In this document: piece after piece, positions 44,019 through 56,589 of the stretch
Layout of the letters: every line of letters starts with the position of its first letter
How positions within the stretch are numbered: position 1 is the stretch's first letter
Assembly (NCBI GenBank): GCA_963682055.1
Contig: OY821745.1
Span: 5,277,501-5,341,500, forward strand
Length of the DNA: 64,000 nucleotides
Direction of reading: 5' to 3'
DNA from: Primula veris
Lineage: Eukaryota > Streptophyta > Magnoliopsida > Ericales > Primulaceae
Notes under the pieces: model-generated
The model's database searches: none
Told to the model about the DNA's origin: nothing
The model's input: the letters and a program-made list of their open reading frames with translations, nothing else
Made by a program: the position numbers and the translations under genes

Positions 44019-45600
44019 CTGTTAAACAAATAGAGAGGTAAATTTCATTGAATTCGTTAATTCAAGAATCAGAAGCTCGTTAGAGGGCCTGTTTTATTAA
44101 CTACCACACCTAAAAACATGTCAAATTCTATAAAAATCTGAAAAGTATAAGAAGATCAAACATGTGGTGACTTTAATTATGGTTTCAAATCTCTTCAACC
44201 GAAATTTAGAGCATTATTTCTAGTCAAGCATTTATGTGCACGAGCATCGTAATTACATTAAGTTGATGACTGTTGCACACTTTCACACAATGTACGAGTC
44301 GGTTCAAAAAATAAGTTGTAATTCTGACAAAGTACACTTGAGAAGCTATCATAATGGAGTAAAGGACCCTACAACAACCAACTTTTCATCCTTATACAGA
44401 AATCCATTTCAAAACATTCTTAATCAGGTAACTGTTATAACCAAAATCAGTGAAAGATACTAACAATATGTATACGGTATACCATAATGACATTGAGCCA
44501 CATATTGATGGGAAGTTGAGAATACAGTTAGATAGATTTCATTGAAAACAAATACTTCATAAGTGAAATGACTACAGAGGCCATGGCATATCATAAATCG
44601 ATTAGGTTTTTCCTAAGTAAACAACAATCCTATCGAATTGTGTCATCAATAAATGCGGGCAAGAAATCAAACAAATGGTATTATAGTAATTTCGGTGACA
44701 ACAATTCTAAATCTCTAAACACAAAATCCTATTGGTATAGGTAAATCAAATTTCCTAACTATACGCAATCCATAGACGTGGCTTCTTTCTTCACCACCAC
44801 TTTCATGTACTATAATCAAACTTTGATGCTAAATTATTTGAACTTCGGCCAAAAAAATGTATTCAAAATTTATACTTGAATCTTTGGTAAAAGTACTACT
44901 AATCATGAATTCAAGATATACATAAAGCTAAAAATAAAAAAGGCAGAATCTTTCTTTTTGAAAGTATAAAAAAACACGTCCTTAGGTGTATTAAACAAAC
45001 CTAAATAAAATGGTCTCGGTATATAAAACCTACACAGTCGAAAATGAATAGCATTTTTTTTTTTTTGTATTTTCCAAACAACCTCAATATTAAAATAGAA
45101 AATGAAATCTACAATATTTTCCAATTACAATTAAATTGGATGAACTAGGAAGCATCCTACAGAGATAAAATTGAAAATATTGAGCTTGTTTGGAAAAATT
45201 ATAGCTCAATATTTTCCAAACAAGGTCAATATAAAGCTTTAATAGTCTATAATCTATTAAAGCTCAATATTTTCCAAACAAGCTCAATATAAAAGAAATT
45301 GTAATTGGAAAATATTATAGGTTCCGATTACAATTTCTTTAAATCTAACACCAAACAAGCTCAATAATAAGATTACAGACGCTATTACTAAAAAATTCAA
45401 CATATTTGGCTTATAAATCAATAAAAATGAAAACATTTCGATACCCTTTTATGAACCCACAAAATTCAACATCTAGCATCTATAAAACAGATAAAATAAT
45501 GGAAATAAATAGATCTGGCACAAATACTAATTGGGTTTAAACCCAATTCAATAAAACGAGCTGTATATTAGTAAAATGGTTAATAAGAGAATAAAATTAC
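44019..45600 (-). other. Probable 5' UTR intron of the MDH gene
   Basis: A good acceptor, TTTGTTTAACAG, lies 8 bases upstream of the ATG. A donor, TTTTCTAAG|GTAATTTT, is at 45600/45601, leaving a leader exon upstream of 45601. A TA-rich stretch at about 45657-45735 would hold the promoter. The 1.58-kb interval contains no gene but has an inverted-repeat cluster (45060-45370). Splicing is inferred from the sites only. Confidence 0.5.
45060..45370. mobile_element. Nested inverted repeats with TTGAGCTTGTTTGG ends
   Basis: TTGAGCTTGTTTGGAAAA (near 45180) and several inverted copies, TTTTCCAAACAAGCTCAATA, near 45218, 45273 and 45352 occur with paired AAATTGTAATTGGAAAATAT and inverse. It looks like one MITE inserted in another or rearranged, inside the inferred MDH leader intron. 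I could not assign a family or target duplication. Confidence 0.45.
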
Positions 45601-45875
45601 CTTAGAAAATAAGCCCAATTGAATAGAATAAGAGAGGAAAGAGAAGTGTTTGTATTTATATATATATATATAGGGTAAAATATATATAATAAAAATAAAT
45701 AAATATATATATATATAGATAGATAGATATATAGAGAGAGATTGATATCTCCGCCGTAACATCGAATATGTCGGAGTATTTATTTAATGATTCTCTACTT
45801 CTAATCTCATCTCATCCGTTGGTTTCTTATTTATTTCAATGGTCTACGTTTTATTCACTTTCACGTTTTTAAATA

Positions 45876-46015
45876 CCGGGTGCGATCTGGTCGGGACCCG
45901 ACCCCAATTGATTCCCACCCTATACTTCCAATTAGAGCTGAGTTCGGTCCGATTCGGTTTTTATTAAAACCAAAATCGATCATGTTTTTCGGTTTGATTT
46001 TTTAGTTTTTTTGTT
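45876..46015. mobile_element. Abutting fragments of two hAT-like families
   Basis: GGTCGGGACCCGACCCCAATTGATTCCCACCCTA, ending at 45921, resembles the mirrored left end of the 41350 element. Eleven bases on, TAGAGCTGAGTTCGGTCCGATTCGG at 45933 starts a truncated CGGTT-family element like 62554. Neither partner end is visible. Confidence 0.5.
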
Positions 46016-46886
46016 ATTTTTTAAATGATGGAGAATATTAGTCATAGGCACCTTTTGTTATATTTTTTAAATGAATGTTTTGAGTCGAAACTTTTTTAAG
46101 TTACAGTCATCCGACCCAATAAAAAAGAGATTTAAAATTGTTTTTAAGCTTAAAAAATGACTTATAATTTATAGAGAAAATATATTAAAATATAAAAAAG
46201 AGGTTCAAACTTGGCTTTAAGTTTTAAAAAAGATATTATAATGCACACGAGAAAGATATCAACATAAAAAAATAACTTAAAAGCTATTTTTAGTGTTTGT
46301 TTGAATTATTAAGTAAAAAAAAATATCAAAAAGTTACAAAAATAATATATATTTTTTTATCATTTGTAAGGTGATCATACACTTAAAAATCTTATGAGAG
46401 TAGCGGCCTATGAACAATTTTTTTTATTGAAATGTGATCAAGCACCAATAAGCCCGGCAAGATGGGGTAACCCCAATAAAACTATGTTTAAAATTATAAT
46501 TGTTACTATGGGAAACAGAAACACCAAACAAAAAAAATAAATAGGATTACAGTAAAATTTTAGAAAAAAATTAAAACATGCACGCAAAATAATAGGAAGC
46601 GGGACACAGGAAACATGATTTTTGAAAGGGGAAGCGAGTTTTCCGGTAAATATGTTTAAAACACAATAAACTAAAAGTTACAAATAATTATCTGAAAATT
46701 GCGTCATAAAATTGGTGGGAGGAAAAAGCAAAGTTGTATTAAATAATATTCTTGCTATCCAACGGTATGAAAAATCAGAACAGGGCTCGATCCCGATCTC
46801 AATCTCAAAAGTAATCGGCCTGGGAGAATGCTTGTCAAAGTTGGTCGAGATTAGTTTGTGTTGGTGGAGTTTCACGTGGAGACCGG
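46016..46886. other. Intergenic, no gene recognised
   Basis: AT-rich. Overlapping short open frames near 46700-46890 on both strands have no recognisable features. Confidence 0.5.
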
Positions 46887-46894
46887 ATAAGGTT

Positions 46895-47460
46895 TAAGGC
46901 TGGAAATGAACGAGTCATACAATAGAAACTTTTAATATGCGTGTTTAATTAGTTCGCTCCATTTCGTTCGGATATAATTAAACACTCGTAAATGAAAAGA
47001 AATTAAATTTAAAACATTGGCGAGATAAACAAACTGAAAATGAACATAACACTTTCATCATTTCCACACTCGGTTAGTTATGTAATTGATAAAGTAGTTT
47101 TAATTTAGTTATAATACTTTTGGTTACAAATGTTACAAGTCGGATTCTTGAAAAGTCGTATGCAGATACTAACTTTGTTCACTAAATGACATATATATAA
47201 CTTGAGTGATAATTAACTAATTAAGGATGTGAAACTTGAGAAATTATAAGGAAGTTAAGACTTTTTTTTTTTGAAAACAAGGAAGTTAAGACTCTAATTG
47301 TTAAATAAAACTATTCTTAAACAAACTGATCTTCTCTCGTCAAGCTTTTGATTCATGCTTATCATTACACGAACACGAAAGGAACATTCACGTACATTCT
47401 TAGCAAAAGAACGAACATGAACATGGTTGCTATTCGTTTGTCGGTTCATTAACAACCCTA
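46895..47460. mobile_element. hAT-like element, GAACGA family
   Basis: Left TAAGGCTGGAAATGAACGAG and the inverted right end TAGGGTTGTTAATGAACCGA are imperfect terminal repeats bounding 566 bases. The outside octamers ATAAGGTT and TCAAGGGT agree at 5 of 8 positions, so the target duplication is decayed or my boundary is slightly off. GTTCG/GAACA words recur inside. A micro-insertion (47248-47293) is nested in it. Confidence 0.6.
47248..47293. repeat. Poly(T) micro-insertion with 15-bp duplication
   Basis: AAGGAAGTTAAGACT is found exactly at 47248-47262 and 47279-47293. Between lies a run of T followed by GAAAAC, which on the other strand reads GTTTTC plus a run of A. It is the mirror orientation of the insertions at 15784 and 24311, and sits inside the hAT-like element, so it postdates it. 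Confidence 0.65.
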
Positions 47461-48066
47461 TCAAGGGTCGAATTTGTTTCTCTCTTTGTTGTTCATTGGG
47501 GTTGCTTGGCCAAGTTATAAAAACATGCTTTTGAATACTTTTACTTTAAAGAAGTAAAATTTATTTGGTTTGCAACTTAGAAGTAGACTTTTGAAAAAAG
47601 AAAACATGTACAAAGCATACATTTTAAAAGTGTCAACTTTTAGCGAAAAGTACAGATTTAACACTGTTCATTTTGTTAGTTGTATGGGTGACTACCGAAA
47701 CATTCGTACCCGAATCTCAATCTCGAATTCTGACTCAGAAGGTTTGTAAAAAGATATTCTAAAAAATAAAAATTATAATAAAAGTATAAGATGTAAATAT
47801 CAATCCATCTGGTCTTATTTAATTGTATTCGACGAAACTACGTGCAATTTTGACCGTTAAAAAGTAGAGAATAAACCGTTGATTGTTGATTGTGTAATAT
47901 ACATATTATATAAATAAACATATTTTTATATAATAATGTTTATCCAAAAAATTACATATATAAATATGATTTATGTTACTTTTGTTAAAAAGATAAATAT
48001 TTGCTACTATTCACTTTGTTAGATATGTCGCTTTAAAACAAAAAAATATATTAATGTTTATCCAAA

Positions 48067-48112
<46 letters not shown>

Positions 48113-49300
48113 TATTTTAACATGAAAGTTGTAATAATATTTTAAAATGGAAAAAAAAAGTAAAAAGTACAATGAAATTTATCAAACAGTATTTTTACTC
48201 GAAAATATACTTTTACAGCTAACATTCACCAAACAACAATTACATAATTAATAAAAAGTATACTTTTTCACATCTATATCAAAAGTATACTTTATACTTT
48301 TACGATCGAGTATGCCCATAAACTTATTATGACTATTGGGTCATGGTGAGAAAGAATGAAAAATTATTATTTTAATACATACTCTTGTTATTTTTATTAT
48401 TTTATTTTTGTCTTTTTTTTTTAAGACTATGTACCTATGAGTAACGTATCATTGAGATTTTAGCATTGTTCTAGTTCCAATCTATTTTTAATAAAGTGTC
48501 TAACTTTGTAATAAAATTTAATAAAAAGAAAATCAAAATGATTAGATTTCATATAGAAATGGTCAGTGGCGCAGCTTGTTGCTCACTTGACTTTCATTTG
48601 AATGTAATCATTTCATAATAATTAACATGATTTATTATGGAAATAAAAAAGATTTCACTTAAAAGAATAAAGTATTAAATATCTCTTTAGCAAATGATTC
48701 GATTTAGTAAAAATCAGTAAGTGTTTATTATAAACTTAGGAAAAATGTATTAACACTAAACTCTTTTAAAGTTTTAATCCACCTTGGCCATAGAATTTGA
48801 AGGCTGATGAGAAACCATTGTAGAGCTTTTGGTAGTTTGTTGAGCATCAACAAATCTAGAACGTTGTTGAAATTTTAGAGAGTCAATGACATGTATATTA
48901 ATAGCTAAATTAATGATAATTAAGATTCTACTTGCTTTTAATTAATTACTATAGGTTTACATGCCCTACTTAAGTTGAATTACTGTTCACAAATATTTAC
49001 CTATTAGAGCTAGTGATAAGTCAAGTAGGTATGAGAAGGACAATTATATATGTTTATTTGGTTCAATCACGATGAGTTATACTAGTGTTATACCAATTGT
49101 GTTTGGTTAATATAATTTCATAATTTCCCTAATTCATACTGCCATTATTGATGAGTAATCAAACCTATTTGGCATTTATTTATTGACCTCAGGTCCTCGG
49201 GGATTACCAGGTTTTTGTTTATCAATATACAAGAACTACTGACATTTGTTATCGACTTAGGTATATCTTATGGGGATGACCCATAGGTCCCCGACGTACA
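47461..49300. other. Intergenic; MITE fragment and TA microsatellite
   Basis: No supported gene. About 47801-47866 is a fragment of the Stowaway-like MITE (TTTAATTGTATTCGACGAAA, then CGTGCAATTTTGACCG). About 48068-48112 is a (TA)n microsatellite of roughly 20 units. Confidence 0.55.
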
Positions 49301-49600
49301 GGGGCGGCACATGCCCAAATCGAATAAGGCTTGAGCCTTGAACAATTGATCCGAGAAAAAAAATTACGGGCAACACCCGACTATATTTTTTAAAATAAAA
49401 ATATTAAACACCAATTTGGTTTACAATGTGTTACAATATCTCAAATGGTAGAGTAGTTTGATATTCAACATAGGAGGTCATGAGTTTGAAACTTGTAAGT
49501 TACAATTAAATTTTTTATTTTATTTTATTTGTATTTATCGTGGAAAAAAAATTGAATCTTAGTTATTTCGATATATCGGGACCGCGTTGCCTGCGTACCA
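49301..49600. mobile_element. Dispersed repeat with tRNA-like boxes, copy 2
   Basis: Begins CAGGGGCGGCACATGCCC, a hAT-like terminus, then shares with 31128-31440 ATTACGGGCAACACCCGACTATAT and TCAAATGGTAGAGTAGTTTG. It continues AGGAGGTCATGAGTTTGAAAC, where GAGTTTGAAAC resembles a B box. The right end is probably near ACCGCGTTGCCTG (about 49580-49593). Flanking octamers do not match. Confidence 0.5.
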
Positions 49601-50293
49601 TATCATGGCATGGCGAATCATCTGTGATCTGAGCTATTCTATCCAAAAATAAGTAGTTAATGCAAAAGCTATCATAATTTACGTGACAGGGAAGGTAAAT
49701 ATTTAGCCTGAGTATAAAAAATAAAATCAATCCAAAACTGTAATTGTCATTAAAATCTAGCTATATATATAGCTCGAGCAAGTTGATTAAAGGTTATAAG
49801 AGCAACTTTTGCCATCTTTAGTTGCTATTTTGAGCTTATCTTTTCTGCTTCTTTTGCTCTTAGTTTGTACTCAATCTGTTGGAAAGATTAGAAAACCGAA
49901 AATTTTATCAAAGATATTTTTCCTAAGCTGTATAAACTTGGTTTATTTTTTCTAAGGTTAAAAGTAGGTGAACTGATCATAAGTCACTAGCTTAGGTTTT
50001 GTGACATTATTAATCTTGTGTGTAGTATATTTTGCTTGACAAAATTTAAATTCCCACACGCTATCTCCTAGCTTACTCTCAATATATATGCCACAATATT
50101 AACAAATTATGGTAGTTGTAGTTAGGTTTGAAACGTTACCAAAAATTGGTAATCAAATTCTATCTACTCTCAACTCTCTATTATTATGATTCAAGCGAAT
50201 CCCAATATATATGATCAACATTACTACACAATATTCATCACTAGGTCATACAAATTTCTAATTTGAGCCTAAATTAATTAAGAGTTGTGTACA
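49601..50293. other. Upstream region of the GDSL gene
   Basis: No other gene. A TATA-like TATATATG at 50206-50213 lies 81 bases before the start codon, fitting a leader of about 50 bases. No further element can be named with confidence. Confidence 0.4.
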
Positions 50294-52399
50294 ATGAGGC
50301 TAACAATAGCATTTTCGATGCTAATAGTGGCTATTTTCTGCATGGCTGTTGATTTTTGTCACTGCAAACAAGTGCAATTTATATTCGGAGACTCTCTTTC
50401 GGATGTTGGCAACAATAATCGTCTTTCCAACAGCTTAGCGCAAGCCAATTTGCCGTGGTATGGAATCGATTATGGCACTGGATTGCCTAACGGAAGATTC
50501 ACTAATGGCCGTACAGTCGCAGATATCATAGGTACAAATTTAGATTCTAAACAATAATAGTACTACTCCTTTGATTAAAGAAACAAATAATTAGATTTTC
50601 ATATCCGGCAATTCCAGGGGATAAAACTGGTCTCTCCAGGTCACCGGCATTTCTTGATCCATCTTTGACAGAAGATATAATACTTGCTAACGGAGTAAAC
50701 TACGCCTCTGGAGGTGGAGGGATTTTAAATGAAACTGGGGGATTATTTGTAAGTGTATTTGGAAGTTTACATTACTACGAACTTAAGGATCACGAGTATA
50801 TGAGATAAAGTTTGAGCTCATAAAACAGGATTTTCATTTATAATTTTCTTTTGTGCAGATTCAAAAGTTTTCTTTATACAAGCAGATTGAGTTACATATG
50901 GGAGTTCAGAAACTCATTGAAGCTCAAATCGGCAAAAAGGAAAGTGATAAATTTTTCCAAAATTCTCGGTACACGGTTGCTTTAGGAAGCAATGATTTCA
51001 TCAATAATTATTTGATGCCGGTTTATAGTGACTCATGGAAATATACCCCAGATGGTTTCCTCACATACTTGATGGAAACCCTCGAAACACAACTCAAGGT
51101 ACAAAACAAATTTATAGCTAGAATTTCTTTAGCTGTGACTATAAACACAAATCTAAATTATGGAATAAAGTGATCTTAGCATTGACCAAACAAGTTTAGG
51201 CTGTTATGCTGATTGAGCTAAATATTTGTCAATTATCTCGACTTAAAGTAGCTACATTTGGTAAAGACCAATATTTTTAAGGGAATTGCTTTGCTTTAAT
51301 ACTTTTACAACTTTTTTGTTATCATTAATCTTCAATTTCTCTTAGAGACTTGATGAGTATTAAAGAAAAATTTATTGGACCCTTCATATTATTTCACTTA
51401 GTAGAACGTGGAAATGTATCTCTTCACCTAATTTGGCAGTAGAAATAGTTTTCTATAAAGCCATGAGAATATATTTGGTGTGATAAATCCTTAGGAAATG
51501 TTATTATTAATAATTTATTTTCATTTTTTGGTTTGAATTTCAGCTACTACACAAATTAGGGGCAAGGAAGCTAATGGTGTTTGGATTGGGGCCAATGGGT
51601 TGTATTCCTTTACAAAGGGTTCTAACTACATCATCTTCAGGGGAGTGCCAAGAAAAAACCAACAAAATTGCTTTAAGTTTTAATGTAGCGGGAGCTAAGC
51701 TGATGGACCAATTGTCTAGTTCCCTTCCTAATGCAAGTTATACATTTGGAGATGCATATGATGTTGTCAACAATGTTATCCTAAATCCGAAACAATATGG
51801 TATGAATATTAGCCCTATTTTCGGTTATGAAATGTGTTAATGCAAGGCTAATGTGTTCGAGATTCAGGAGCGGGTCCCAATTTTGTCATTAGGAGAAAAG
51901 ATTCATGAATTGTTTTTAATATTGTTACGTTCGTTTCGTACTATTGATATCCCATTTTCGTGCCGGTTGTTCTCTTCATATTGATAAAAAAATATTACTA
52001 GGAATTCTCAACTCAAGTTTTGTGAGTACTAGTTAAATTGGCAGAATTTTAGTTGTAGAGGTTTGGAGCTGCCATGTAGTATCCGAGGCTTTAACCTTAA
52101 TGAAATTCATGATAATTTTTAAATTTTTATGATTTGCAGGGTTCACAAACGCTGACTCGCCATGTTGTTCTTTCGGAAAGATTCGACCATCACTTACATG
52201 TATCCCGGCATCAACATTGTGTAAAGATAGGAGCAAATACTTCTTTTGGGACGAATATCACCCCTCGGATAATGGTAACCAAATTATTGCTAATGAGCTC
52301 ATCAAAAAGTTTGGACTTGATCGTGGAAGTGATACTCCAAGTACTCCTTCCGCTGGTCCAGCAGTTGCACCAGCAGTTGCGCCTTCTTCATCGAAATGA
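50294..52399 (+). CDS. Secreted GDSL-type esterase/lipase (At1g74460-like)
   Basis: Five exons, 50294-50531, 50618-50748, 50859-51098, 51544-51799 and 52140-52399, encode 374 residues; all introns are GT-AG and phases fit. Residues 1 to about 24 are a hydrophobic signal peptide (MRLTIAFSMLIVAIFCMAVD). Block I, FGDSLSDVGNNN, has nucleophile S34. Block II, NYASGGGG (107-114), holds an oxyanion glycine. Block III, GSND (166-169), supplies the oxyanion Asn, and block V, DEYHP, gives D326 and H329 of the triad. The length and exon layout match the plant GDSL lipase family, whose secreted members hydrolyse esters in cell walls, cutin or seeds; substrate unknown. The C terminus has a Pro/Ala/Ser-rich tail (TPSTPSAGPAVAPAVAPSSS). 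The start is the first ATG; codons just upstream in frame are not ATG. Confidence 0.95.
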
Positions 52400-53688
52400 T
52401 ATCGGATATTCTAATTGTCTCATATTGTCATACATATATGTCTCTTGAGCAAAATACACGCGTTGTTGAGTTTTTTTTTTTTTTTAATAAAAGACCTTTT
52501 GTTTTAAAATTTGACTGTTTTTATTTACTATTTTGTTATTTTTGTTTTAATAGTTGATTGATAACATATATTCTTGAATAAGAGATTGCATATTTTGCTA
52601 AATTGACTGAAATTAATCAAAAGTGTACATACTGACTACTGTGGATATTTCGCTAGCTTGTGCACACATCCTAAGGGATGTATTTTACACAAACTCGTTA
52701 CGTTAACGCCACTTGAACAAAGGCTTATCGAATTGAATTAAGCACTTTACCGCAACCATAGAAAAATGAAAATTTGAGTACGATTTTAAAAATGACATGA
52801 TTAGAAAATCTAAAGTTATCTTAAAAGCTACGAGCCCAATGATTATTGCATATAAATATCATCTAGGGAGACTTACAAATAGTTATATACTAATTAACTT
52901 AATTACAAAAATTCATGTATGTGTACTTCTTTATAATTAAATACATATATTTATTTATAATTAGATACATATGTCATAAAAAAAAATTAAAAATCAAAAA
53001 AATTGAAGAATTTTTTTAAAGAAATCAAAAAAATTGTACATAGTATCAAACATGATTAGACATGATTAAATATGATTATATAGGATTAAACAGGATTAGA
53101 CATAAAAGATTGAACAAGATTAGACAGGATCAGACATATTTTTTGTATAAAAAATGTATTTTTTTAAATTTTGGTTTTTTAATTTTTTTTTTTTGTATTT
53201 TTTAATGACATGTACCTATTTGTAAATAAGTTAGCAAAATATGTATTTTTTTTTTTTGTAAAACAGTCATTAATTTCAAAACAACCGGATTTTTTTTATA
53301 AATAAGTTTCTAAATATATATCTAATGAATTTTCATTTTCCCTATCATATACAAATGTTATAGCAACAGATCTTAGATTTCCTATTCTTACAATTGAACC
53401 CCAGGGAAATGCAATTGATGCAATTTCAGTTGCCATTTTTCTAGATTTCCTTCAGTATACGCTAAATACTGGCCAAGTTCCACACGTGATTGGTTTCTGC
53501 TATAAAATTGTACATATGCCAATTTGATATAAGTATCTAAATTTTAAAATGTATAAATCTAGAAAATAGCCTGCATAAATTTATTTGACAATTAAGTAGT
53601 GGGAAGGAGAAAGTGGTTATCTACTACTGTATCCACTTTGCTAAGTTGCTCAAGATATTTACAACACGCTTTCGAGTGGGTTACCTAA
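52400..53688. other. GDSL 3' flank and intergenic DNA
   Basis: No supported gene. About 53042-53140 is a degenerate short tandem of ATGATTAGACATGATTAAA/GGATTAAACAGGATTAGAC words. Confidence 0.5.
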
Positions 53689-53892
53689 TACTACTTCCGT
53701 CCCGATTTATAAGTCCATTACGGAAATCCATCTAATTTAAGTGACATCATAATTACCTTATTTTGCCATCTACTTTCCAAATTTGCCTATTACTTTTTCA
53801 CAATAGTTAATGTGGCAAAGACACACATGTAATTTTACCTAACAAATTGTTTCTATTTATGAAAATTAGACTTATAAAGTGGGACATGCCAA
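53689..53892. mobile_element. Second Stowaway-type MITE family
   Basis: TACTACTTCCGTCCCGATTT followed by ATAAGTCCATTA at the left, and the approximate inverse AGACTTATAAAGTGGGAC at the right. This end type (CTTCCGTCCCGTTTTATAAG) is common for plant Stowaway MITEs. The internal sequence differs from the family at 33780. Right end decayed. Confidence 0.55.
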
Positions 53893-55186
53893 AATGAAAA
53901 TATTAATTTATAATTTGAGACATAAAGAGTGCTATTTTTCTATTTTGTCTATAAAATCTATTCATCCCAATGAGATCACACCTTGTATTAGTCAGTCTAT
54001 TAGGCGACACATAAATCCATAGGTCCGAAGCGATCAAACTTTGTTAGCAGGCAAGACACACAAAAAAACTCCTGCTAGAAAAGTAAACGTTTACTTCCGA
54101 GAGTTCGTCTTGAATGCCGACTCACAATTATGTTCATAAATTACAAAAAATTCAAATGAAGTCTTATCAACTTCATAATTTTTTGCAAATTTCACCTGCA
54201 CTACTAATTTAGTCGTAGTTAATCAATATTATGGAGATACTACAACTGACTATAGTAAAGAATTTATTTTAGATTTTAGCTGAAATAGCATCATAGATGG
54301 CACATTTGTAGCTATAGTATTGCACAGGACGCGGACTGGGGACTACCGGACTACGATAAGATGTTGCTGTGTTACTTATAATTACTTGTTTATAAAAAAT
54401 ATTTTGTTGTTTAAAAACTGCAAGTCGAATTGAATTAACCTTAATTCTTTGTTCAAAACCACTCTCCAATTTCCATATCTACCGGAGCTTCTATGAATAT
54501 ATGGTTTTATTTCTAATCAAATTACTGGGAGACGGGGATTAACACTAGCTAAGAAGAACAGCAACACATTAAAAATTGGATCGTCTCCGTTCCATTGACT
54601 GAGTGTAGTTACAGATTTACAGTTTACAGTTCAGACTCTATCGATTTTTAAAAGCCTAACTTTGAATCAAGTTTTATAATTGGTTTTGAATATATGTTGT
54701 TTGTGGAGTGGTAGATTTGTTAGAAACTTCATTTTGTGCTGCATTCTCATCTATACAGTATATTTAGTGATGTTGATCATTGGTAAACACATATACTAAA
54801 GCAAATCAATGTAAACAAGGGAATTACATGCAGTGGAATTTTGTCGAAAAGACTCGAAACCATAAATATTACTCACGAACGCTTTCAGATAACAGATAGA
54901 TCTTCCCATAGTTCTTACAGATTACATTGATCACTGATGATAATGCACACTACAAATGATAAGACTCTTTACCCTTTCCCACTACATCCTTTGGACATTT
55001 TACTTCTCAAACCATGACTTAAATCTTCATCAACTCAAATACCTTACAAATAAATATCTAGTACTATAATGGATTGCCTAAGGTACAAAGTAACAATGGT
55101 ACTATTCTTTTAAAAAACAACACAAATGCTACAATATGAAGAGAGACCCTAAAAAGCTACCTAAAACGTGAACTTATTCATGTCAG
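53893..55186. other. Intergenic, no gene recognised; 3' flank of the PSY gene
   Basis: AT-rich, no recognisable gene; the right part presumably holds the 3' UTR of the minus-strand peptide gene. Confidence 0.5.
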
Positions 55187-55655
55187 TTAGCAATCAACAC
55201 AGCCTCTCTTTGGATTTGGTGTGTGTCGGTTATTAGACCCTGCGCCTGGGTAGTCGTTCAGCTTAACCACTAACCTCCGTTCGGTCCTTTCTTTGACCAT
55301 TACTTCCTCTACTTTCACCTATATAATTACAAAATGTGAAAAAAAACAGTCCATTAGTATAACATTTCCTGGAGTAGTTGTTAATCACATCAAGTAATGT
55401 ATTTAATTACAACTTTAGTATATTACCAGTTCGAAGTTCTCACGAGTCCCTTGGCCTTGAGAATCTAGCATCATACTTCTTGTTCCTGCACATAGTAAAA
55501 GGTAAAAAATTATTTTCTATCAAAAGGGAACTTGAAGAATAAATCAAGTATCAAGAGTTGATGAAAAACTTACTTGAAAGTGGGATAGCATTCAAGAATA
55601 CAATATGTGAAAAACACAATATAACCACTACCAAATGCAAATAGCTCTCTCTCAT
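55187..55655 (-). CDS. PSY-like tyrosine-sulfated peptide precursor
   Basis: Three small exons, 55574-55655, 55427-55485 and 55187-55318 in transcript order, encode 90 residues; both introns are GT-AG and phases fit. Residues 1 to about 23 are a signal peptide (basic start MRESYLHL, hydrophobic core VVVILCF, then a cleavage-like LNA). An acidic/basic variable region follows, with RTERR just before the conserved block. The block NDYPGAGSNNRHTPNPKRG (68-86) has the Asp-Tyr sulfation signal (Y70) and the DY-P-G-N-H-P spacing of PSY hormones and of bacterial RaxX, which imitates PSY. The tail ends GCVDC. PSY peptides are secreted, sulfated by TPST, and promote growth through leucine-rich-repeat receptor kinases. 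Mature ends are unknown. A TATA box lies upstream. As I recall, an Arabidopsis PSY locus (At3g47295) is near the syntenic block, which supports the call. Confidence 0.85.
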
Positions 55656-55737
55656 GACTATGATATCACTAGTCTTGTAAGGTAAGTCTAGATATGAATG
55701 TTGTGTTGTGCTATAAAGCTAGCTTACCCACTAGTCC

Positions 55738-55745
55738 TTTTTATA
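55738..55745 (-). promoter_or_regulatory. TATA box of the PSY-like gene
   Basis: On the minus strand, TATAAAAA (within GTATAAAAAGG), 83 bases upstream of the ATG. It predicts a transcription start near 55708 and a 5' leader of about 50 bases. Confidence 0.6.
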
Positions 55746-56350
55746 CATTCTATTTGGAGACTTAAGCTAAAATGGTTGTTAGTGCATTGGGGAGTAGCCA
55801 GCAAATTAAACTCAAAAGTCAACAAAGCTAGGCAATATTATCTAGTAAATAAATGGGATTTGGAGTATCATGATAATTTATTACATGGAATGTACGTACC
55901 GGAAGGGTTTCGGTGGGATTAAGTGGAATTAGGTACGTTTACAACATAAGAAAATTAATAAACTACAAAATGTTAACAAATAATATGGGCATAGTGTGAA
56001 AGTGGAAGGTGACAAAGGAATGATGGGGTGTATTGTTGGAAAAGCTGAGCTTTTGCACTAAAATAAGTCAATGGTTTTAGTGGATTCTATCATGAGGTTT
56101 TATGGGTTTTGAGCATGCCACACATGATGGTGGCTACTGTACAAAAAAAAGCTTTTATTAAGAAAAATAATATTTTTGTACTGTATAAGATATTTGTAAG
56201 CTTTTTGTACACTCTATTTATTGTGAAATGGTCTCAAAATGTATTTGACTTGTAAATTTTAAAGAGGGCTGATGAATCATGTAATTCTTGCCCAAACAAG
56301 GTTTAAGAAAAAGGATAGGAAAGGAAAAAAATTCCTAAGACATGTTTTCA
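55746..56350. other. Upstream region of the PSY-like gene, nothing further recognised
   Basis: No gene. Presumably the distal promoter of the minus-strand peptide gene; no named element can be supported. Confidence 0.45.
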
Positions 56351-56451
56351 AAGTTCCCCAAAAAAACTTGAATATAAAGTTTCACACGCAATAAGTAAAA
56401 AACGGGATCATAAGTTCCCCAAAAAAACTTGAATATAAAGTTTCACACGCA
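56351..56451. repeat. Exact 40-bp direct duplication, period 61
   Basis: The 40 bases 56351-56390, beginning AAGTTCCCCAAAAAAACTTG, recur exactly at 56412-56451. The 21-base spacer contains AAAAAACGGGATCAT. It is a recent local duplication; unlike the micro-insertions, the repeat is too long to be a target duplication. Confidence 0.85.
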
Positions 56452-56589
56452 TAAGAAAGCCACACCCTGTGATCATTAGTTCCAAAAAGCTTGACTTAGT
56501 TAAGATTGGAGATATAAGAAGTTTATTATTTATAGTATAGTTACTGGAGCTATAATAAAAAGTTAAGATAACAACAGTTTATTGTTTAA

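Noticed and set aside
49410..49500. Possible tRNA gene from GGTAGAGTAGTTTG and GAGTTTGAAAC
   Set aside because: No acceptor stem, anticodon arm or T arm can be paired into a cloverleaf; only box-like words are present.
56351..56451. Considered as a sixth micro-insertion
   Set aside because: The repeat is 40 bases, far longer than target duplications, and the spacer has no terminal A-run; a simple local duplication is more likely.
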